Assembly (NCBI RefSeq): GCF_003732665.1 | Contig: NZ_MOBP01000023.1 | Location: 186,001 to 250,000 of the forward strand | Direction of reading: 5' to 3' | Source of the DNA: Pseudomonas frederiksbergensis | Lineage (GTDB): Bacteria; Pseudomonadota; Gammaproteobacteria; Pseudomonadales; Pseudomonadaceae | Length of the DNA: 64,000 nucleotides | In this document: positions 25,772 to 34,680 of the stretch, piece by piece | Layout of the letters: each line of letters opens with the position of its first letter | Numbering within the stretch: position 1 is the first letter of the stretch | Position numbers and translations under genes: made by a program | The notes under the pieces: generated by a model | What the model was told of the DNA's origin: nothing | The model's input: only the letters and a program-made list of their open reading frames with translations | Databases searched by the model: none

Positions 25772-27061
25772 GTGAGCAAGTCTCTGCAAGCCATACGTGG
25801 CATGAACGACATCCTGCCCGAGCAGACGCCCCTGTGGCGTCATTTCGAGGGCACCGTCTCGCGTTTGCTGGATAACTACGGTTACAAGCAGATCCGCATG
25901 CCGATCGTCGAGTTCACCGAGCTGTTCAAGCGCTCCATCGGTGAAGTGACGGACATCGTCGAAAAAGAGATGTACACCTTCGAAGACCGCAACGGCGATT
26001 CCCTGACCCTGCGCCCTGAAGGCACGGCGGCCTGCGTGCGTGCGGTGCTCGAGCACGGCATCACCGGCGGCGGCCAGGTGCAGAAGCTCTGGTACATCGG
26101 CCCGATGTTCCGTCACGAACGTCCGCAGAAAGGTCGTTATCGCCAGTTCCACCAGATCGGTGTCGAAGTGTTCAACCTCGACGGTCCGGACATCGACGCC
26201 GAGCTGATCATCCTGACCTGGCGCCTGTGGGGCGAGCTGGGCATCCGTGATGCGGTCAAGCTTGAACTCAACAGCTTGGGCACCGCCGAGTCCCGTGGGC
26301 GATATCGCGAAGCGCTGGTCGAGTTCCTTTCGGCTCGCCTGGACAAGCTCGACGAAGACAGCCAGCGTCGTCTGAAGACCAACCCGTTGCGGGTTCTGGA
26401 TACCAAGAACGCCGACACTCAAGCGGTTTTGGTCGACGCGCCGAAAATGGCCGACTACCTCGACGACGAATCCCGCGTGCACTTCGAGGGCCTCAAGGCT
26501 CGTCTCGATGCGGCCGGCATTCCCTATGTGATCAACCCGAAGCTGGTTCGCGGGCTGGATTACTACAGCAAGACCGTTTTCGAATGGGTCACTGACAAAC
26601 TGGGCGCCCAGGGCACCGTGTGTGCCGGTGGTCGTTACGACGGACTGGTGGAGCAGATGGGCGGCAAGCCGACCCCGGGCGTTGGTTTCGCCATGGGTAT
26701 CGAGCGCCTGGTATTGCTGTTGGAAACCCTGGAGCAGATCCCGCAAGAGATCTCCCGTCAGGTCGACGTCTATCTCTGTGCCTTCGGTGAAGCCGCAGAG
26801 CTGGCCGGTCTGGCCTTGAGTGAACGAGTGCGTGACCAGTTGCCCAACCTGCGCCTGCAAGTCAATGCCGGCGCCGGCAGTTTCAAAAGTCAGTTCAAGA
26901 AAGCCGACAAGAGCGGTGCGTTGTATGCGCTGATCCTCGGTGACGACGAGATGGCCCAGCAGGTGGTAGGTTTCAAACCCCTGCGTGGCCAGGGCGAACA
27001 ACAAAGCATTGCCTGGGATGCGCTCGCTGCACACCTGGCCACCTGCGTCGTGCAGGGTTGA
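25772..27061 (+). CDS. hisS: Histidyl-tRNA synthetase HisS
   Basis: The 429-aa class II synthetase starts at GTG (25772; SKSLQAIRGMNDILPE), with the ribosome site AAGGA before it. Class II motifs are visible, including motif 2 FRHERPQKGRYRQFHQ and the histidine-specific LVRGLDYYSKTVFEW. The anticodon-binding domain follows motif 3 (GFAMGIERL). It is the expected length. Confidence 0.97.
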   Translation: MSKSLQAIRGMNDILPEQTPLWRHFEGTVSRLLDNYGYKQIRMPIVEFTELFKRSIGEVTDIVEKEMYTFEDRNGDSLTLRPEGTAACVRAVLEHGITGGGQVQKLWYIGPMFRHERPQKGRYRQFHQIGVEVFNLDGPDIDAELIILTWRLWGELGIRDAVKLELNSLGTAESRGRYREALVEFLSARLDKLDEDSQRRLKTNPLRVLDTKNADTQAVLVDAPKMADYLDDESRVHFEGLKARLDAAGIPYVINPKLVRGLDYYSKTVFEWVTDKLGAQGTVCAGGRYDGLVEQMGGKPTPGVGFAMGIERLVLLLETLEQIPQEISRQVDVYLCAFGEAAELAGLALSERVRDQLPNLRLQVNAGAGSFKSQFKKADKSGALYALILGDDEMAQQVVGFKPLRGQGEQQSIAWDALAAHLATCVVQG

Positions 27062-27101
27062 AGCTGTCAAACAGCCGATTTAGCGATTAAGGAGTATTGG
27101 G

Positions 27102-27743
27102 GTGTCGAGTACCGAAGACGAACAACTGGCGGATTTGAAGGACTGGTGGACACGTAACGGCAAGCCCCTGGTCACTGGCGGCCTGTTGGCGCTGGTTATC
27201 GTGTTCGGCTGGCAGGCCTTTCACAAGTATCAGAGCAATCAGTCGCAAGGCGCCTCGATTCTCTATCAGCAACTGCTGGAAACCACGCTGACGCCTGACG
27301 GCAAGCCTGACGCAGCCCGCGTTGCGGACCTGGCCGGCAAGCTCAACAGCGAGTTCGGCGGTTCGGCCTACGCGCAATACGGCAGCCTGTTCGTGGCGAA
27401 AGTCGCGGTCGACAGCGGCAAGCTGGATGACGCCGCCACCGAGCTGAAAGCCATCACCGCCAAACCGGCCAACCCGGCGCTGGGCGAAATCGCCCGTCAG
27501 CGTCTGGCTCAGGTCCTGGCTGCACAGAACAAGGTCGAAGACGCCCTGAAACTGCTTGAAGGCGATGCCGACAAGTCGTTCCTGGCCACTCGCGAAGAAC
27601 TCAAGGGCGACCTGCTGGTGCAGTTGGGTCGTACCGATGAAGCGAACACGGCGTATCAAAAAGCCAAGGCAGCACTGTCCGATGAAGCGGCAGTCGGCGG
27701 CCTCCAAATCAAGCTGGACGACCTGGCCAAAGGGGATGCGTGA
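27102..27743 (+). CDS. YfgM-like tetratricopeptide membrane protein
   Basis: The 213-aa protein starts at GTG 27102, seven bases after AAGGAG. It has a short cytosolic N terminus, one membrane segment (about residues 20-41, LVTGGLLALVIVFGWQAF) and a periplasmic helical repeat region. In E. coli YfgM is an ancillary SecYEG translocon subunit working with PpiD and periplasmic chaperones. The position between hisS and bamB is conserved. Its stop lies inside the start of bamB (overlap). Confidence 0.88.
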   Translation: MSSTEDEQLADLKDWWTRNGKPLVTGGLLALVIVFGWQAFHKYQSNQSQGASILYQQLLETTLTPDGKPDAARVADLAGKLNSEFGGSAYAQYGSLFVAKVAVDSGKLDDAATELKAITAKPANPALGEIARQRLAQVLAAQNKVEDALKLLEGDADKSFLATREELKGDLLVQLGRTDEANTAYQKAKAALSDEAAVGGLQIKLDDLAKGDA

Positions 27744-28887
27744 CGTGATCCGTTGGAAACATGCAGCATTGCTGGCCCTGGCCATTTTGGCCGCGGGTTG
27801 CAGCAGCAACAGCAAAAAAGAATTGCCGCCGGCCGAGCTGGTCGACTTCAAAGAAGAAGTGGTCCTGCACAAGCAGTGGAGTCGTTCGATCGGTGACGGT
27901 CAGGGCGAAACCTACAACATGCTGGTGCCGGCGATTGACGGCGATACCATTTATGCGGGCGACGTCACCGGTGTGGTGATGGCGATGGACCGTAGCAATG
28001 GCGATGTGAAATGGAAGAAAGATCTGGAACTGCCTGTTTCCGGCGCCGTTGGCGTGGGTTACGGTCTGGTCACGATCGGTACGCTCAAGGGTGAAATCGT
28101 TGCCCTGGACGCCACCAACGGTGAAGAGAAATGGCGCGCTCGCGTGTCCAGCGAAGTCCTCGCACCGCCAGCCAACAACGGCGACGTCGTGGTGGTTCAG
28201 ACCCAGGACGATCGTCTGATCGGCCTGGATGCCGCGACCGGTAACCAGCGCTGGTTGTATGACAGCACCCCGGCGGTCCTGACCCTGCGCGGCACCAGTG
28301 CGCCGATCGTCACCAACCGCCTCGCGGTGGCTGGCCTGTCGACCGGTAAAGTGGTCGCGCTCGACATTTCCAACGGCGTGCCGGTGTGGGAACAACGGGT
28401 TGCGATCCCACAGGGTCGTTCGGAACTGGAGCGCGTGGTCGATATCGACGGCGGTCTGCTGCTGTCCGGCGGTACTCTGTATGTTGCCAGCTACCAGGGT
28501 CGCGTTGCGGCACTGGATCTGGAAAGCGGTCGTCAGCTCTGGCAGCGTGATGCTTCCAGCTATGCCGGTGTCGCCCAGGGTTTTGGCAACGTCTACGTGA
28601 GCCTGTCCTCGGGCACCGTTGAAGGCGTCGACGAACGTTCCACCACAGCCTTGTGGAGCAACGATTCGCTGGCTCGCCGTCAACTGTCGGCTCCGGAAGT
28701 GTTCTCCAGCTACGTTGCAGTCGGCGACATGGAAGGCTACCTGCACCTGCTGAGCCAGGTGGACGGTCGTTTCGTCGGCCGCGAACGCATCGACAGCGAC
28801 GGCCTGCGCGCCCGTCCGCTGGTGGTGGGTGACACGATTTATGTGTATGGCAACAGCGGCAAACTGGAAGCCCTGACCATTAAGTAA
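27736..28887 (+). CDS. bamB: Outer-membrane assembly lipoprotein BamB
   Basis: The 383-aa lipoprotein has the lipobox LAAGC with C22 and an eight-bladed beta-propeller of PQQ-like repeats (for example GDTIYAGDVTGVVMAMD and GEIVALDATNGEEKW). It is part of the BAM machine that inserts beta-barrel proteins such as the porins encoded elsewhere in this window. The start ATG 27736 overlaps the YfgM gene by eight bases; an alternative GTG lies at 27745. Confidence 0.94.
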   Translation: MRDVIRWKHAALLALAILAAGCSSNSKKELPPAELVDFKEEVVLHKQWSRSIGDGQGETYNMLVPAIDGDTIYAGDVTGVVMAMDRSNGDVKWKKDLELPVSGAVGVGYGLVTIGTLKGEIVALDATNGEEKWRARVSSEVLAPPANNGDVVVVQTQDDRLIGLDAATGNQRWLYDSTPAVLTLRGTSAPIVTNRLAVAGLSTGKVVALDISNGVPVWEQRVAIPQGRSELERVVDIDGGLLLSGGTLYVASYQGRVAALDLESGRQLWQRDASSYAGVAQGFGNVYVSLSSGTVEGVDERSTTALWSNDSLARRQLSAPEVFSSYVAVGDMEGYLHLLSQVDGRFVGRERIDSDGLRARPLVVGDTIYVYGNSGKLEALTIK

Positions 28888-28900
28888 AGATTTGACTATG

Positions 28901-28992
28901 CTTGGGGTTTAACCCCCAGGCGGCCTTGTTCTGCAAGGCTTGCGGCGCCTTCAAGCGCTGCCCCGAGCACCAGCCGCTGCCTAGCAGCGGCT
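28901..28992 (+). other. Cluster of four consecutive hairpins between bamB and der
   Basis: Four stems follow one another: CTTGGGG/CCCCAGG (28901-28907, 28914-28920), GCCTTG/CAAGGC (28923-28928, 28934-28939), GGCGC/GCGCT (28944-28948, 28955-28959, one G-T pair) and AGCCGCTG/CAGCGGCT (28972-28979, 28985-28992). Nearly all of the short intergenic region is structured, which suggests an RNA element or attenuator. Confidence 0.5.
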
Positions 28993-29002
28993 TTTGTATT
29001 TT
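28972..29002 (+). terminator. Terminator-like hairpin upstream of der
   Basis: AGCCGCTG pairs with CAGCGGCT over the loop CCTAG, followed by TTTTGTATTTTC. It would end the hisS-bamB transcript, or attenuate read-through into der, which begins 26 bases later. Confidence 0.7.
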
Positions 29003-29027
29003 CTGAAATAACGAAGTGGAGAGCCGC

Positions 29028-30497
29028 ATGGTTCCCGTAATCGCCCTGGTGGGCCGACCGAACGTCGGCAAATCCACCTTGTTCAACCGCCTGACCAGGA
29101 CTCGCGACGCCATCGTCGGCGACTTGTCCGGTCTGACCCGTGATCGCCAATACGGTGAGGCCAAGTGGCAAGGGCGTTCCTACATTCTGGTCGACACCGG
29201 CGGTATCTCCGGTGACGAGCACGGTATGGACGAAAAAATGGCCGAGCAGTCGCTGCTGGCCATTGAAGAAGCGGATGTTGTTCTGTTCCTGGTAGATGCC
29301 AAGGCCGGTTTCACCGCCGCCGACCAGATGATCGCCGAGCATTTGCGCAAACGTAACAAGCGTTCCTACGTGGTTGCCAACAAGGTCGACAACATCGACC
29401 CTGAAATGGCCCGCGCCGAGTTCGCCCCGTTGGGCATGGGCCACGCGATTCCAATCGCCGGCGCCCACGGTCGTGGCATCACTCAGATGCTCGAAATTGC
29501 TCTGAGCTCCTTCCCGAAAGACGAAGACGAGCCGGAAGAAGGCGAGGAAGAGATCGTTGCCGAAGGCGAGGAAGCCAAGCGCATTCCTGGCCCGAGCGAA
29601 AAAGACGGGATCAAGATCGCCATCATCGGCCGGCCGAACGTCGGCAAGTCGACCCTGGTCAACCGCATGCTCGGTGAAGACCGGGTCATCGTGTATGACG
29701 AGCCCGGCACCACCCGCGACAGCATCTACATCCCGTTCGAGCGTAACGACGAGAAGTACACGCTGATCGACACCGCCGGTGTGCGCAAGCGCGGCAAGAT
29801 CCACGAAGAAGTCGAAAAATTCTCCGTGGTCAAAACCTTGCAAGCGATCAAAGACGCCAACGTGGTGATCTTCGTGATGGACGCCCGCGAAGGCGTGGTC
29901 GATCACGACCTCAACCTGCTGGGCTTCGCCATTGAGTCGGGTCGTGCGCTGGTTATCGCGATCAATAAGTGGGACGGCATGACGCCGAGCGAGCGCGACT
30001 TCGTGAAGGTCGAGCTGCAACGTCGTCTGTTCTTCGTCGACTACGCCGACATCCACTTCATCTCGGCCCTGCACGGCACGGGCGTGGGCAACCTCTACGC
30101 CTCGGTACAGAACTCGTTCAAATCTGCGGTCACCCGCTGGCCAACCAACCGCCTGACCACGATTCTGGAAGATGCGGTCGGTGAGCACGCGCCGCCGATG
30201 GTCAACAACCGCCGGATCAAGCTGCGTTATGCCCACTTGGGTGGCGCGAACCCGCCGATCATCGTGATTCACGGTAACCAGATCGAGAAGGTGCCGAAGT
30301 CTTACGTGCGCTATCTGGAAAACACTTACCGTCGTGTCTTGAAGCTGGTCGGTACGCCGATCCGCATCGAGTTCAAGGGCGGCGAGAACCCGTACGAAGG
30401 CAACAAGACCTCGCTCACCGACCGTCAGGTCAACAAGAAGCGTCGGATGATGTCGCACCACAAGAAAGCCGACAAAAAGCGCCGTGATAAGCGCTGA
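29028..30497 (+). CDS. der: Ribosome assembly GTPase Der (EngA)
   Basis: The 489-aa protein has two tandem GTPase domains. Each shows a P-loop (GRPNVGKST, near residues 8 and 205), a DTGG or DTAG switch and an NKVD or NKWD base motif. An acidic linker joins them and a KH-like domain closes the protein. It is essential for 50S subunit assembly. ATG 29028 is used because it gives the family N terminus MVPVIALVGRPN and has GGAGAG upstream. The tail is very basic. Confidence 0.97.
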   Translation: MVPVIALVGRPNVGKSTLFNRLTRTRDAIVGDLSGLTRDRQYGEAKWQGRSYILVDTGGISGDEHGMDEKMAEQSLLAIEEADVVLFLVDAKAGFTAADQMIAEHLRKRNKRSYVVANKVDNIDPEMARAEFAPLGMGHAIPIAGAHGRGITQMLEIALSSFPKDEDEPEEGEEEIVAEGEEAKRIPGPSEKDGIKIAIIGRPNVGKSTLVNRMLGEDRVIVYDEPGTTRDSIYIPFERNDEKYTLIDTAGVRKRGKIHEEVEKFSVVKTLQAIKDANVVIFVMDAREGVVDHDLNLLGFAIESGRALVIAINKWDGMTPSERDFVKVELQRRLFFVDYADIHFISALHGTGVGNLYASVQNSFKSAVTRWPTNRLTTILEDAVGEHAPPMVNNRRIKLRYAHLGGANPPIIVIHGNQIEKVPKSYVRYLENTYRRVLKLVGTPIRIEFKGGENPYEGNKTSLTDRQVNKKRRMMSHHKKADKKRRDKR

Positions 30498-30515
30498 TTC
30501 ACAGGCTGCCTGCCT

Positions 30516-30609
30516 CCTGTAGGAGCGAGGCTTGCCCGCGAAGAACGATAACGCGGTGTACCTGATACACCGCGGTGCGGCATTCGCGGGCAAGCCTCGC
30601 TCCTACAGG
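30516..30609. repeat. Paired REP element, class GTAGGAGCGAGGCTTGCCCGCGA
   Basis: CCTGTAGGAGCGAGG starts at 30516 and its inverted copy ends CTCCTACAGG at 30609. The GTAGGAGC ends face outward. The inner part has further pairing (ACCGCGGT region). Confidence 0.88.
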
Positions 30610-30623
30610 GGACCGGGTTCAAG

Positions 30624-30650
30624 AAAGGGCGCTTTATGCGCCCTTTTTTT
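30624..30650 (+). terminator. Terminator after der
   Basis: GGGCGC (30627-30632) pairs with GCGCCC (30638-30643) over TTTAT. AAA precedes it and T7 follows it. Confidence 0.88.
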
Positions 30651-30723
30651 ATGGGCACCGTATGGGCTATCCTCGGGCTCTCCCGCGCCGCCGTAGAGCC
30701 GGGTGTAGAGCAGGGAACCACCG

Positions 30724-31872
30724 ATGATCACCAGTAAGCTGCCGAATGTCGGCATCACTATCTTCACTCAGATGTCTCAGCTCGCGGCGCAGACCGGGGC
30801 GATCAACCTGTCCCAGGGGTTTCCCGATTTCGATGCCCCCAAAGCCTTGTGCGATGCGGTCGGCCGACACATTGCCAGTGGCCACAACCAATATTCGCCG
30901 ATGACCGGCCTGCCGGCGTTGCGCCAGCAGATTGCGGCGAAGATCGCCCGCAGCTATGGCGTGAGCGTGGATGCTGATCTCGAAGTCACCGTCACCCCCG
31001 GTGCCACTCAAGCGATCTTCTGTGCGATTCAGGCGGTTATCCACAGCGGCGACGAAGTGATCGTTTTCGATCCGTGCTATGACAGTTACGAGCCCTCGGT
31101 GCAGCTGGCCGGTGGCCGCTGCGTGCATGTGCAGCTCGGGCTGGATGATTTCTCCATCGACTTCCAGAAGCTGGCTGAGGCCATCACGCCGCGTACGCGG
31201 ATGATCGTGATCAATTCGCCGCACAACCCGAGCGGTGCGCTGATCAGCCGTGCGGAGCTGGATCAGTTGGCGGATTTGATTCGTGATCGTGACATCTACC
31301 TCGTCAGCGATGAAGTCTACGAACACCTGGTATTCGACGGCGTGCCTCACGTTAGCGTGCTCAATCACGAAGAACTGTATCAGCGTGCGTTCGTGGTCAG
31401 CTCCTTTGGCAAGACCTATCACGTCACGGGCTGGAAAACCGGTTACGTGGTCGCACCGCCGGCCCTGACGGCGGAATTGCGCAAGGTGCACCAGTACGTC
31501 AGTTTCTGCGGCGTGACCCCGCTGCAATTTGCCTTGGCCGACTTCATGGCCGAGCACCCGGAGCACGTCGAAGAACTGCCGGGTTTCTACCAGGCCAAGC
31601 GCGATTTGTTCTGCGATCTGCTGGAACCCTCGCGCTTCAGCTTGACCCGTGTCAGCGGCACCTATTTCCAATTGGTCGATTATTCGCAGATCCGCCCGGA
31701 CCTCAACGATGTCGAGATGGCGCTGTGGATGACCCGCGAACACGGCGTCGCCAGCATCCCGATCTCGGTGTTCTACCAGAACCCACCCGAAGGCCAGCGC
31801 CTGGTGCGCCTGTGCTTCGCCAAACGCGAGGAGACCCTGCGTGAAGCAGCGGCAAAACTATGCGTGATCTGA
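30724..31872 (+). CDS. Methionine-type aminotransferase (YbdL-like)
   Basis: The 382-aa fold-type I PLP enzyme has INLSQGFPDFDAP near the N terminus and the PLP lysine in SSFGKTYHVTGWKTGY. The overall sequence closely follows E. coli YbdL, a methionine aminotransferase that works on the 2-oxo acid of methionine. The next gene, an omega-amidase, overlaps it by 13 bases. Together they would make transamination with glutamine irreversible, as known for methionine salvage. The exact amino donor here is inferred. Confidence 0.88.
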   Translation: MITSKLPNVGITIFTQMSQLAAQTGAINLSQGFPDFDAPKALCDAVGRHIASGHNQYSPMTGLPALRQQIAAKIARSYGVSVDADLEVTVTPGATQAIFCAIQAVIHSGDEVIVFDPCYDSYEPSVQLAGGRCVHVQLGLDDFSIDFQKLAEAITPRTRMIVINSPHNPSGALISRAELDQLADLIRDRDIYLVSDEVYEHLVFDGVPHVSVLNHEELYQRAFVVSSFGKTYHVTGWKTGYVVAPPALTAELRKVHQYVSFCGVTPLQFALADFMAEHPEHVEELPGFYQAKRDLFCDLLEPSRFSLTRVSGTYFQLVDYSQIRPDLNDVEMALWMTREHGVASIPISVFYQNPPEGQRLVRLCFAKREETLREAAAKLCVI

Positions 31873-32651
31873 GTGCACTGCCCAACCTGAACATCGCGCT
31901 GATCCAGACCACCCTGGTCTGGCACGACCGCCAGGCCAACCTGGAGCATTTCGAGCAATTGCTGGAACAGGCCCGCGGCGCGGACCTGATCATCCTGCCG
32001 GAGATGTTCACCACCGGTTTTTCCATGGAGTCCGAGACGCTGGCCGAGGCGGAAAACGGTCCGACCAGCAAATGGCTGCGGGTCCAGGCTGAAAAATACG
32101 CTGCAGTGATCACCGGCAGTGTCATCGTCCAGGCTGCCGACGGCAGTCACCGCAATCGCTTGCTTTGGGCGCGGCCGGACGGCGAGGTGCTGCATTACGA
32201 CAAGCGCCACCTGTTTCGCATGGCCGGCGAGCACAACCACTACACCCCCGGCGAGCGCCAGGTGCAGTTCGAACTCAAGGGCTGGCGGATTCGGCCGTTG
32301 ATTTGCTACGACCTGCGCTTCCCGGTGTGGAGCCGGGATGCCCAGGACACGGACCTGTTGCTTTACACCGCCAACTGGCCGGGTGCGCGGCGTCAACACT
32401 GGAACCGTTTGCTGCCGGCCCGGGCCATCGAGAACCTGTGCTATGTCGCGGCGGTGAACCGGATTGGCACCGACGGCAAGGGCTTTGCCTATACCGGCGA
32501 CAGTCAGGTGCTGGATTTTCAGGGTGAGACGTTGCTCAGTGCTGGCGAGGCCGATGGTGTGTTTCAGGTGGTGCTGGATGCGGCGGAACTGGCGGCTTAT
32601 CGCACACGGTTTCCGGCGAATCTGGATGCCGACACCTTCGAGTTCACCTGA
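31860..32651 (+). CDS. Omega-amidase of the carbon-nitrogen hydrolase family (YafV-like)
   Basis: The 263-aa nitrilase-superfamily enzyme has the catalytic triad glutamate in LPEMFTTGFS, lysine in HYDKRHLFRMAGEH and cysteine in PLICYDLRFPVW. Family members of this type hydrolyse 2-oxoglutaramate or 2-oxosuccinamate. Its start lies inside the aminotransferase gene, so the two are translationally coupled. It probably removes the oxoglutaramate formed when glutamine is the amino donor. Confidence 0.88.
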   Translation: MRDLSALPNLNIALIQTTLVWHDRQANLEHFEQLLEQARGADLIILPEMFTTGFSMESETLAEAENGPTSKWLRVQAEKYAAVITGSVIVQAADGSHRNRLLWARPDGEVLHYDKRHLFRMAGEHNHYTPGERQVQFELKGWRIRPLICYDLRFPVWSRDAQDTDLLLYTANWPGARRQHWNRLLPARAIENLCYVAAVNRIGTDGKGFAYTGDSQVLDFQGETLLSAGEADGVFQVVLDAAELAAYRTRFPANLDADTFEFT

Positions 32652-32656
32652 GATCT

Positions 32657-32769
32657 GATCGTTCCTACGCTCCGCGTGGGAATGCAGCCCGGGACGCTCC
32701 GCGTCCCATTCGGGAGCTGGAACGCGGAGCGTCCCTTGAGGCATTCCCACGCGGAGCGTGGGAACGATC
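32657..32769. repeat. Long palindromic element, 113 bases, copy 1
   Basis: The element begins GATCGTTCCTACGCTCCGCG and ends GCGGAGCGTGGGAACGATC. An inner inverted pair, GGGACGCTCCGCG and CGCGGAGCGTCCC, is nested inside the outer pair. It is related to the copy at 51683-51793 and is distinct from the REP classes. One is downstream of the omega-amidase, just before the leuA terminator. Confidence 0.88.
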
Positions 32770-32772
32770 AAC

Positions 32773-32807
32773 AAAAAGGCCCCAAGGTTTTCACCTTGGG
32801 GCCTTTT
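32773..32807. terminator. Terminator of leuA (bidirectional)
   Basis: AAAAGGCCCCAAGGT (32774-32788) pairs with ACCTTGGGGCCTTTT (32793-32807) over the loop TTTC. It is a long stem, placed 16 bases after the leuA stop on the minus strand. Confidence 0.9.
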
Positions 32808-32823
32808 GCATTCCGGCGAACGC

Positions 32824-34506
32824 TTACGCCGCTTCTTTGGCTTGCGGCTGGCTCAACGACCGGTTCAGTGCACTAAACAGCGCCTTGAAGCTCGCGGTGG
32901 TGATGTTTTCATCAATGCCCACGCCGTGCACTGCACGCTGGCCTTCAACCCGCAGTTCGATGTAGGCCGCGGCCTTGGCATTGGTGCCCGCGCCGATGGC
33001 GTGTTCGTTGTAGTCCATGATTTCCACCGGGATCGGCAGGCCGGCCACCAAGGCTTCCAGAGCACCGTTGCCCCTGCCGCGCCAGTGCAGGTTGGTTTCG
33101 CCCTGGCCTTTGCCCGAGACTTCCACTTCCACCGAGCTGTTGCCGTTTTCTTCCTGCAAGCGATGGCTGACCAGCGCGTACGGAGTGTTGGCCTGCAAGT
33201 ACTCGCTGTGCAGCAGTGCGTGGATTTGCTGGGCGGTCATTTCCAGGCCGAGGCGATCGGTTTCGCGTTGTACAACCTGGCTGAACTCGATCTGCATGCG
33301 GCGCGGCAAGCTGATGCCGTATTCCTGTTCCAGCAGGTAAGCGATGCCGCCCTTGCCCGACTGGCTGTTGACGCGAATCACCGCCTCGTAGCTGCGACCG
33401 ATATCGGCCGGGTCGATCGGCAAGTACGGCACTTCCCACAGGGTGTCCGGTTTCTGCTGGGCGAAGCCTTTGCGGATGGCGTCCTGGTGGGAGCCGGAGA
33501 ACGCGGTGTGTACCAGGTCGCCGACGTACGGGTGACGCGGGTGCACCTGGATCTGGTTGCACTCTTCGACGACTTTGCGCACGCCGTCGATGTCGGAGAA
33601 ATCCAGCTCAGGGTGAATGCCCTGGGTGTAGAGGTTCAGCGCCACGGTCACCAGATCGACGTTGCCGGTGCGCTCGCCGTTGCCGAACAGGCAGCCTTCG
33701 ACACGGTCGGCGCCGGCCATCAGGCCCAGCTCGGTGGCGGCTACGCCAGTGCCACGGTCGTTGTGGGTGTGCAGGCTGATGATCACGCTGTCACGACGGT
33801 TGATGTGACGGCCGAACCATTCAATCTGGTCGGCGTAGATGTTCGGGGTTGCGCATTCGACGGTGGCGGGCAGGTTAAGGATCACCTTGTGCTCAGGCGT
33901 CGGGTTCCAGACTTCGATCACCGCGTCGCACACTTCCTTGGCGAACTCGAGTTCGGTGGCGCTGAAGGTTTCTGGCGAGTACTCGAAGGTCCACTGGGTG
34001 TCCGGCTGCTGGGCGGCGTATTTGACGAACAGCTTGGCGGCGTTCACGGCGATGGCCTTGATCCCGTCCTTGTCCTGGTTGAAGACAATGCGGCGGAAGG
34101 AAGGGGAGGTCGCGTTGTACAGGTGAACGATGGCTTTCTTCGCCCCGCGCAGGGATTCGAAGGTGCGCTCGATCAAGTCTTCACGGCCCTGGGTCAGCAC
34201 CTGGATGGTGGTGTCGTCCGGAATGTGGCCGCCTTCGATCAGTGTACGCACGAAGTCGAAGTCGGTTTGCGAAGCGGCCGGGAACGACGCTTCGATTTCT
34301 TTCACGCCGACTTGCACCAGGGTTTTCCAGAAACGCAGCTTTTTCACCGCGTCCATCGGCTCGATCAGCGACTGGTTACCGTCGCGAAGGTCCGAGCTGC
34401 ACCAGATCGGCGCGGCGGTGATGGTCTTCGACGGCCAGGTGCGATCCGGGATGTCGATAGTCGGGAACGCGCGGTATTTCGAAGACGGGTCTTTGAGCAT
34501 GCTCAT
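32824..34506 (-). CDS. leuA: 2-isopropylmalate synthase LeuA
   Basis: The 560-aa enzyme commits 2-oxoisovalerate to leucine synthesis. The HMGL-like barrel starts PIWCSSDLRDGNQSLIEPMD and contains SLHTHNDRGTGVAATELG. A C-terminal LeuA dimer/allosteric domain (from about residue 430) should bind leucine for feedback inhibition. The long form is typical of pseudomonads. Upstream, on the same strand, lie a candidate leader peptide and promoter, so expression may also respond to leucine supply. Confidence 0.96.
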   Translation of the reverse strand: MSMLKDPSSKYRAFPTIDIPDRTWPSKTITAAPIWCSSDLRDGNQSLIEPMDAVKKLRFWKTLVQVGVKEIEASFPAASQTDFDFVRTLIEGGHIPDDTTIQVLTQGREDLIERTFESLRGAKKAIVHLYNATSPSFRRIVFNQDKDGIKAIAVNAAKLFVKYAAQQPDTQWTFEYSPETFSATELEFAKEVCDAVIEVWNPTPEHKVILNLPATVECATPNIYADQIEWFGRHINRRDSVIISLHTHNDRGTGVAATELGLMAGADRVEGCLFGNGERTGNVDLVTVALNLYTQGIHPELDFSDIDGVRKVVEECNQIQVHPRHPYVGDLVHTAFSGSHQDAIRKGFAQQKPDTLWEVPYLPIDPADIGRSYEAVIRVNSQSGKGGIAYLLEQEYGISLPRRMQIEFSQVVQRETDRLGLEMTAQQIHALLHSEYLQANTPYALVSHRLQEENGNSSVEVEVSGKGQGETNLHWRGRGNGALEALVAGLPIPVEIMDYNEHAIGAGTNAKAAAYIELRVEGQRAVHGVGIDENITTASFKALFSALNRSLSQPQAKEAA

Positions 34507-34541
34507 CGGGAAATCCTTATTGTGTGGGCCGAAAAGAGGCG

Positions 34542-34632
34542 GCCTGCCGGTGGATCAAAAGTTGTGGGAAAACGTGTCAGGCGAGGCACCGCGATTCAGC
34601 CTGGCAGTCGTGCACTGACGAGGCACAGGCTG
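34542..34632 (-). promoter_or_regulatory. Candidate leuA attenuator arms A, B, C and D
   Basis: Read on the minus strand: arm A CAGCCTG (34632-34626), arm B CAGGCTG (34603-34597), arm C GCCTG (34582-34578) and arm D CAGGC (34546-34542), followed by CTCTTTTC (34538-34531). A:B, B:C and C:D can each pair, but not all at once. Two leucine codons of the leader fall in or beside arm A, and the leader stop lies in arm B. The pairing is by eye and short (5-7 bases), so the model is tentative. Confidence 0.4.
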
Positions 34633-34673
34633 CGGTGCTGGCGAAGCTGAATGAGGGTGTGAGAGGTTTTCAT
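34596..34673 (-). CDS. Putative leuA leader peptide, 25 aa
   Basis: The frame MKTSHTLIQLRQHRSLCLV followed by SARLPG has five leucines in 25 residues (positions 7, 10, 16, 18, 23). No Shine-Dalgarno sequence precedes the ATG. Instead a promoter-like -10 hexamer ends 7 bases before it, so the transcript may start at or next to the ATG. It ends about 90 bases before leuA. A ribosome stalled on its leucine codons could control leuA. The reading as a leader peptide is inference; no experimental data were seen. Confidence 0.5.
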   Translation of the reverse strand: MKTSHTLIQLRQHRSLCLVSARLPG

Positions 34674-34680
34674 GGCTTTA

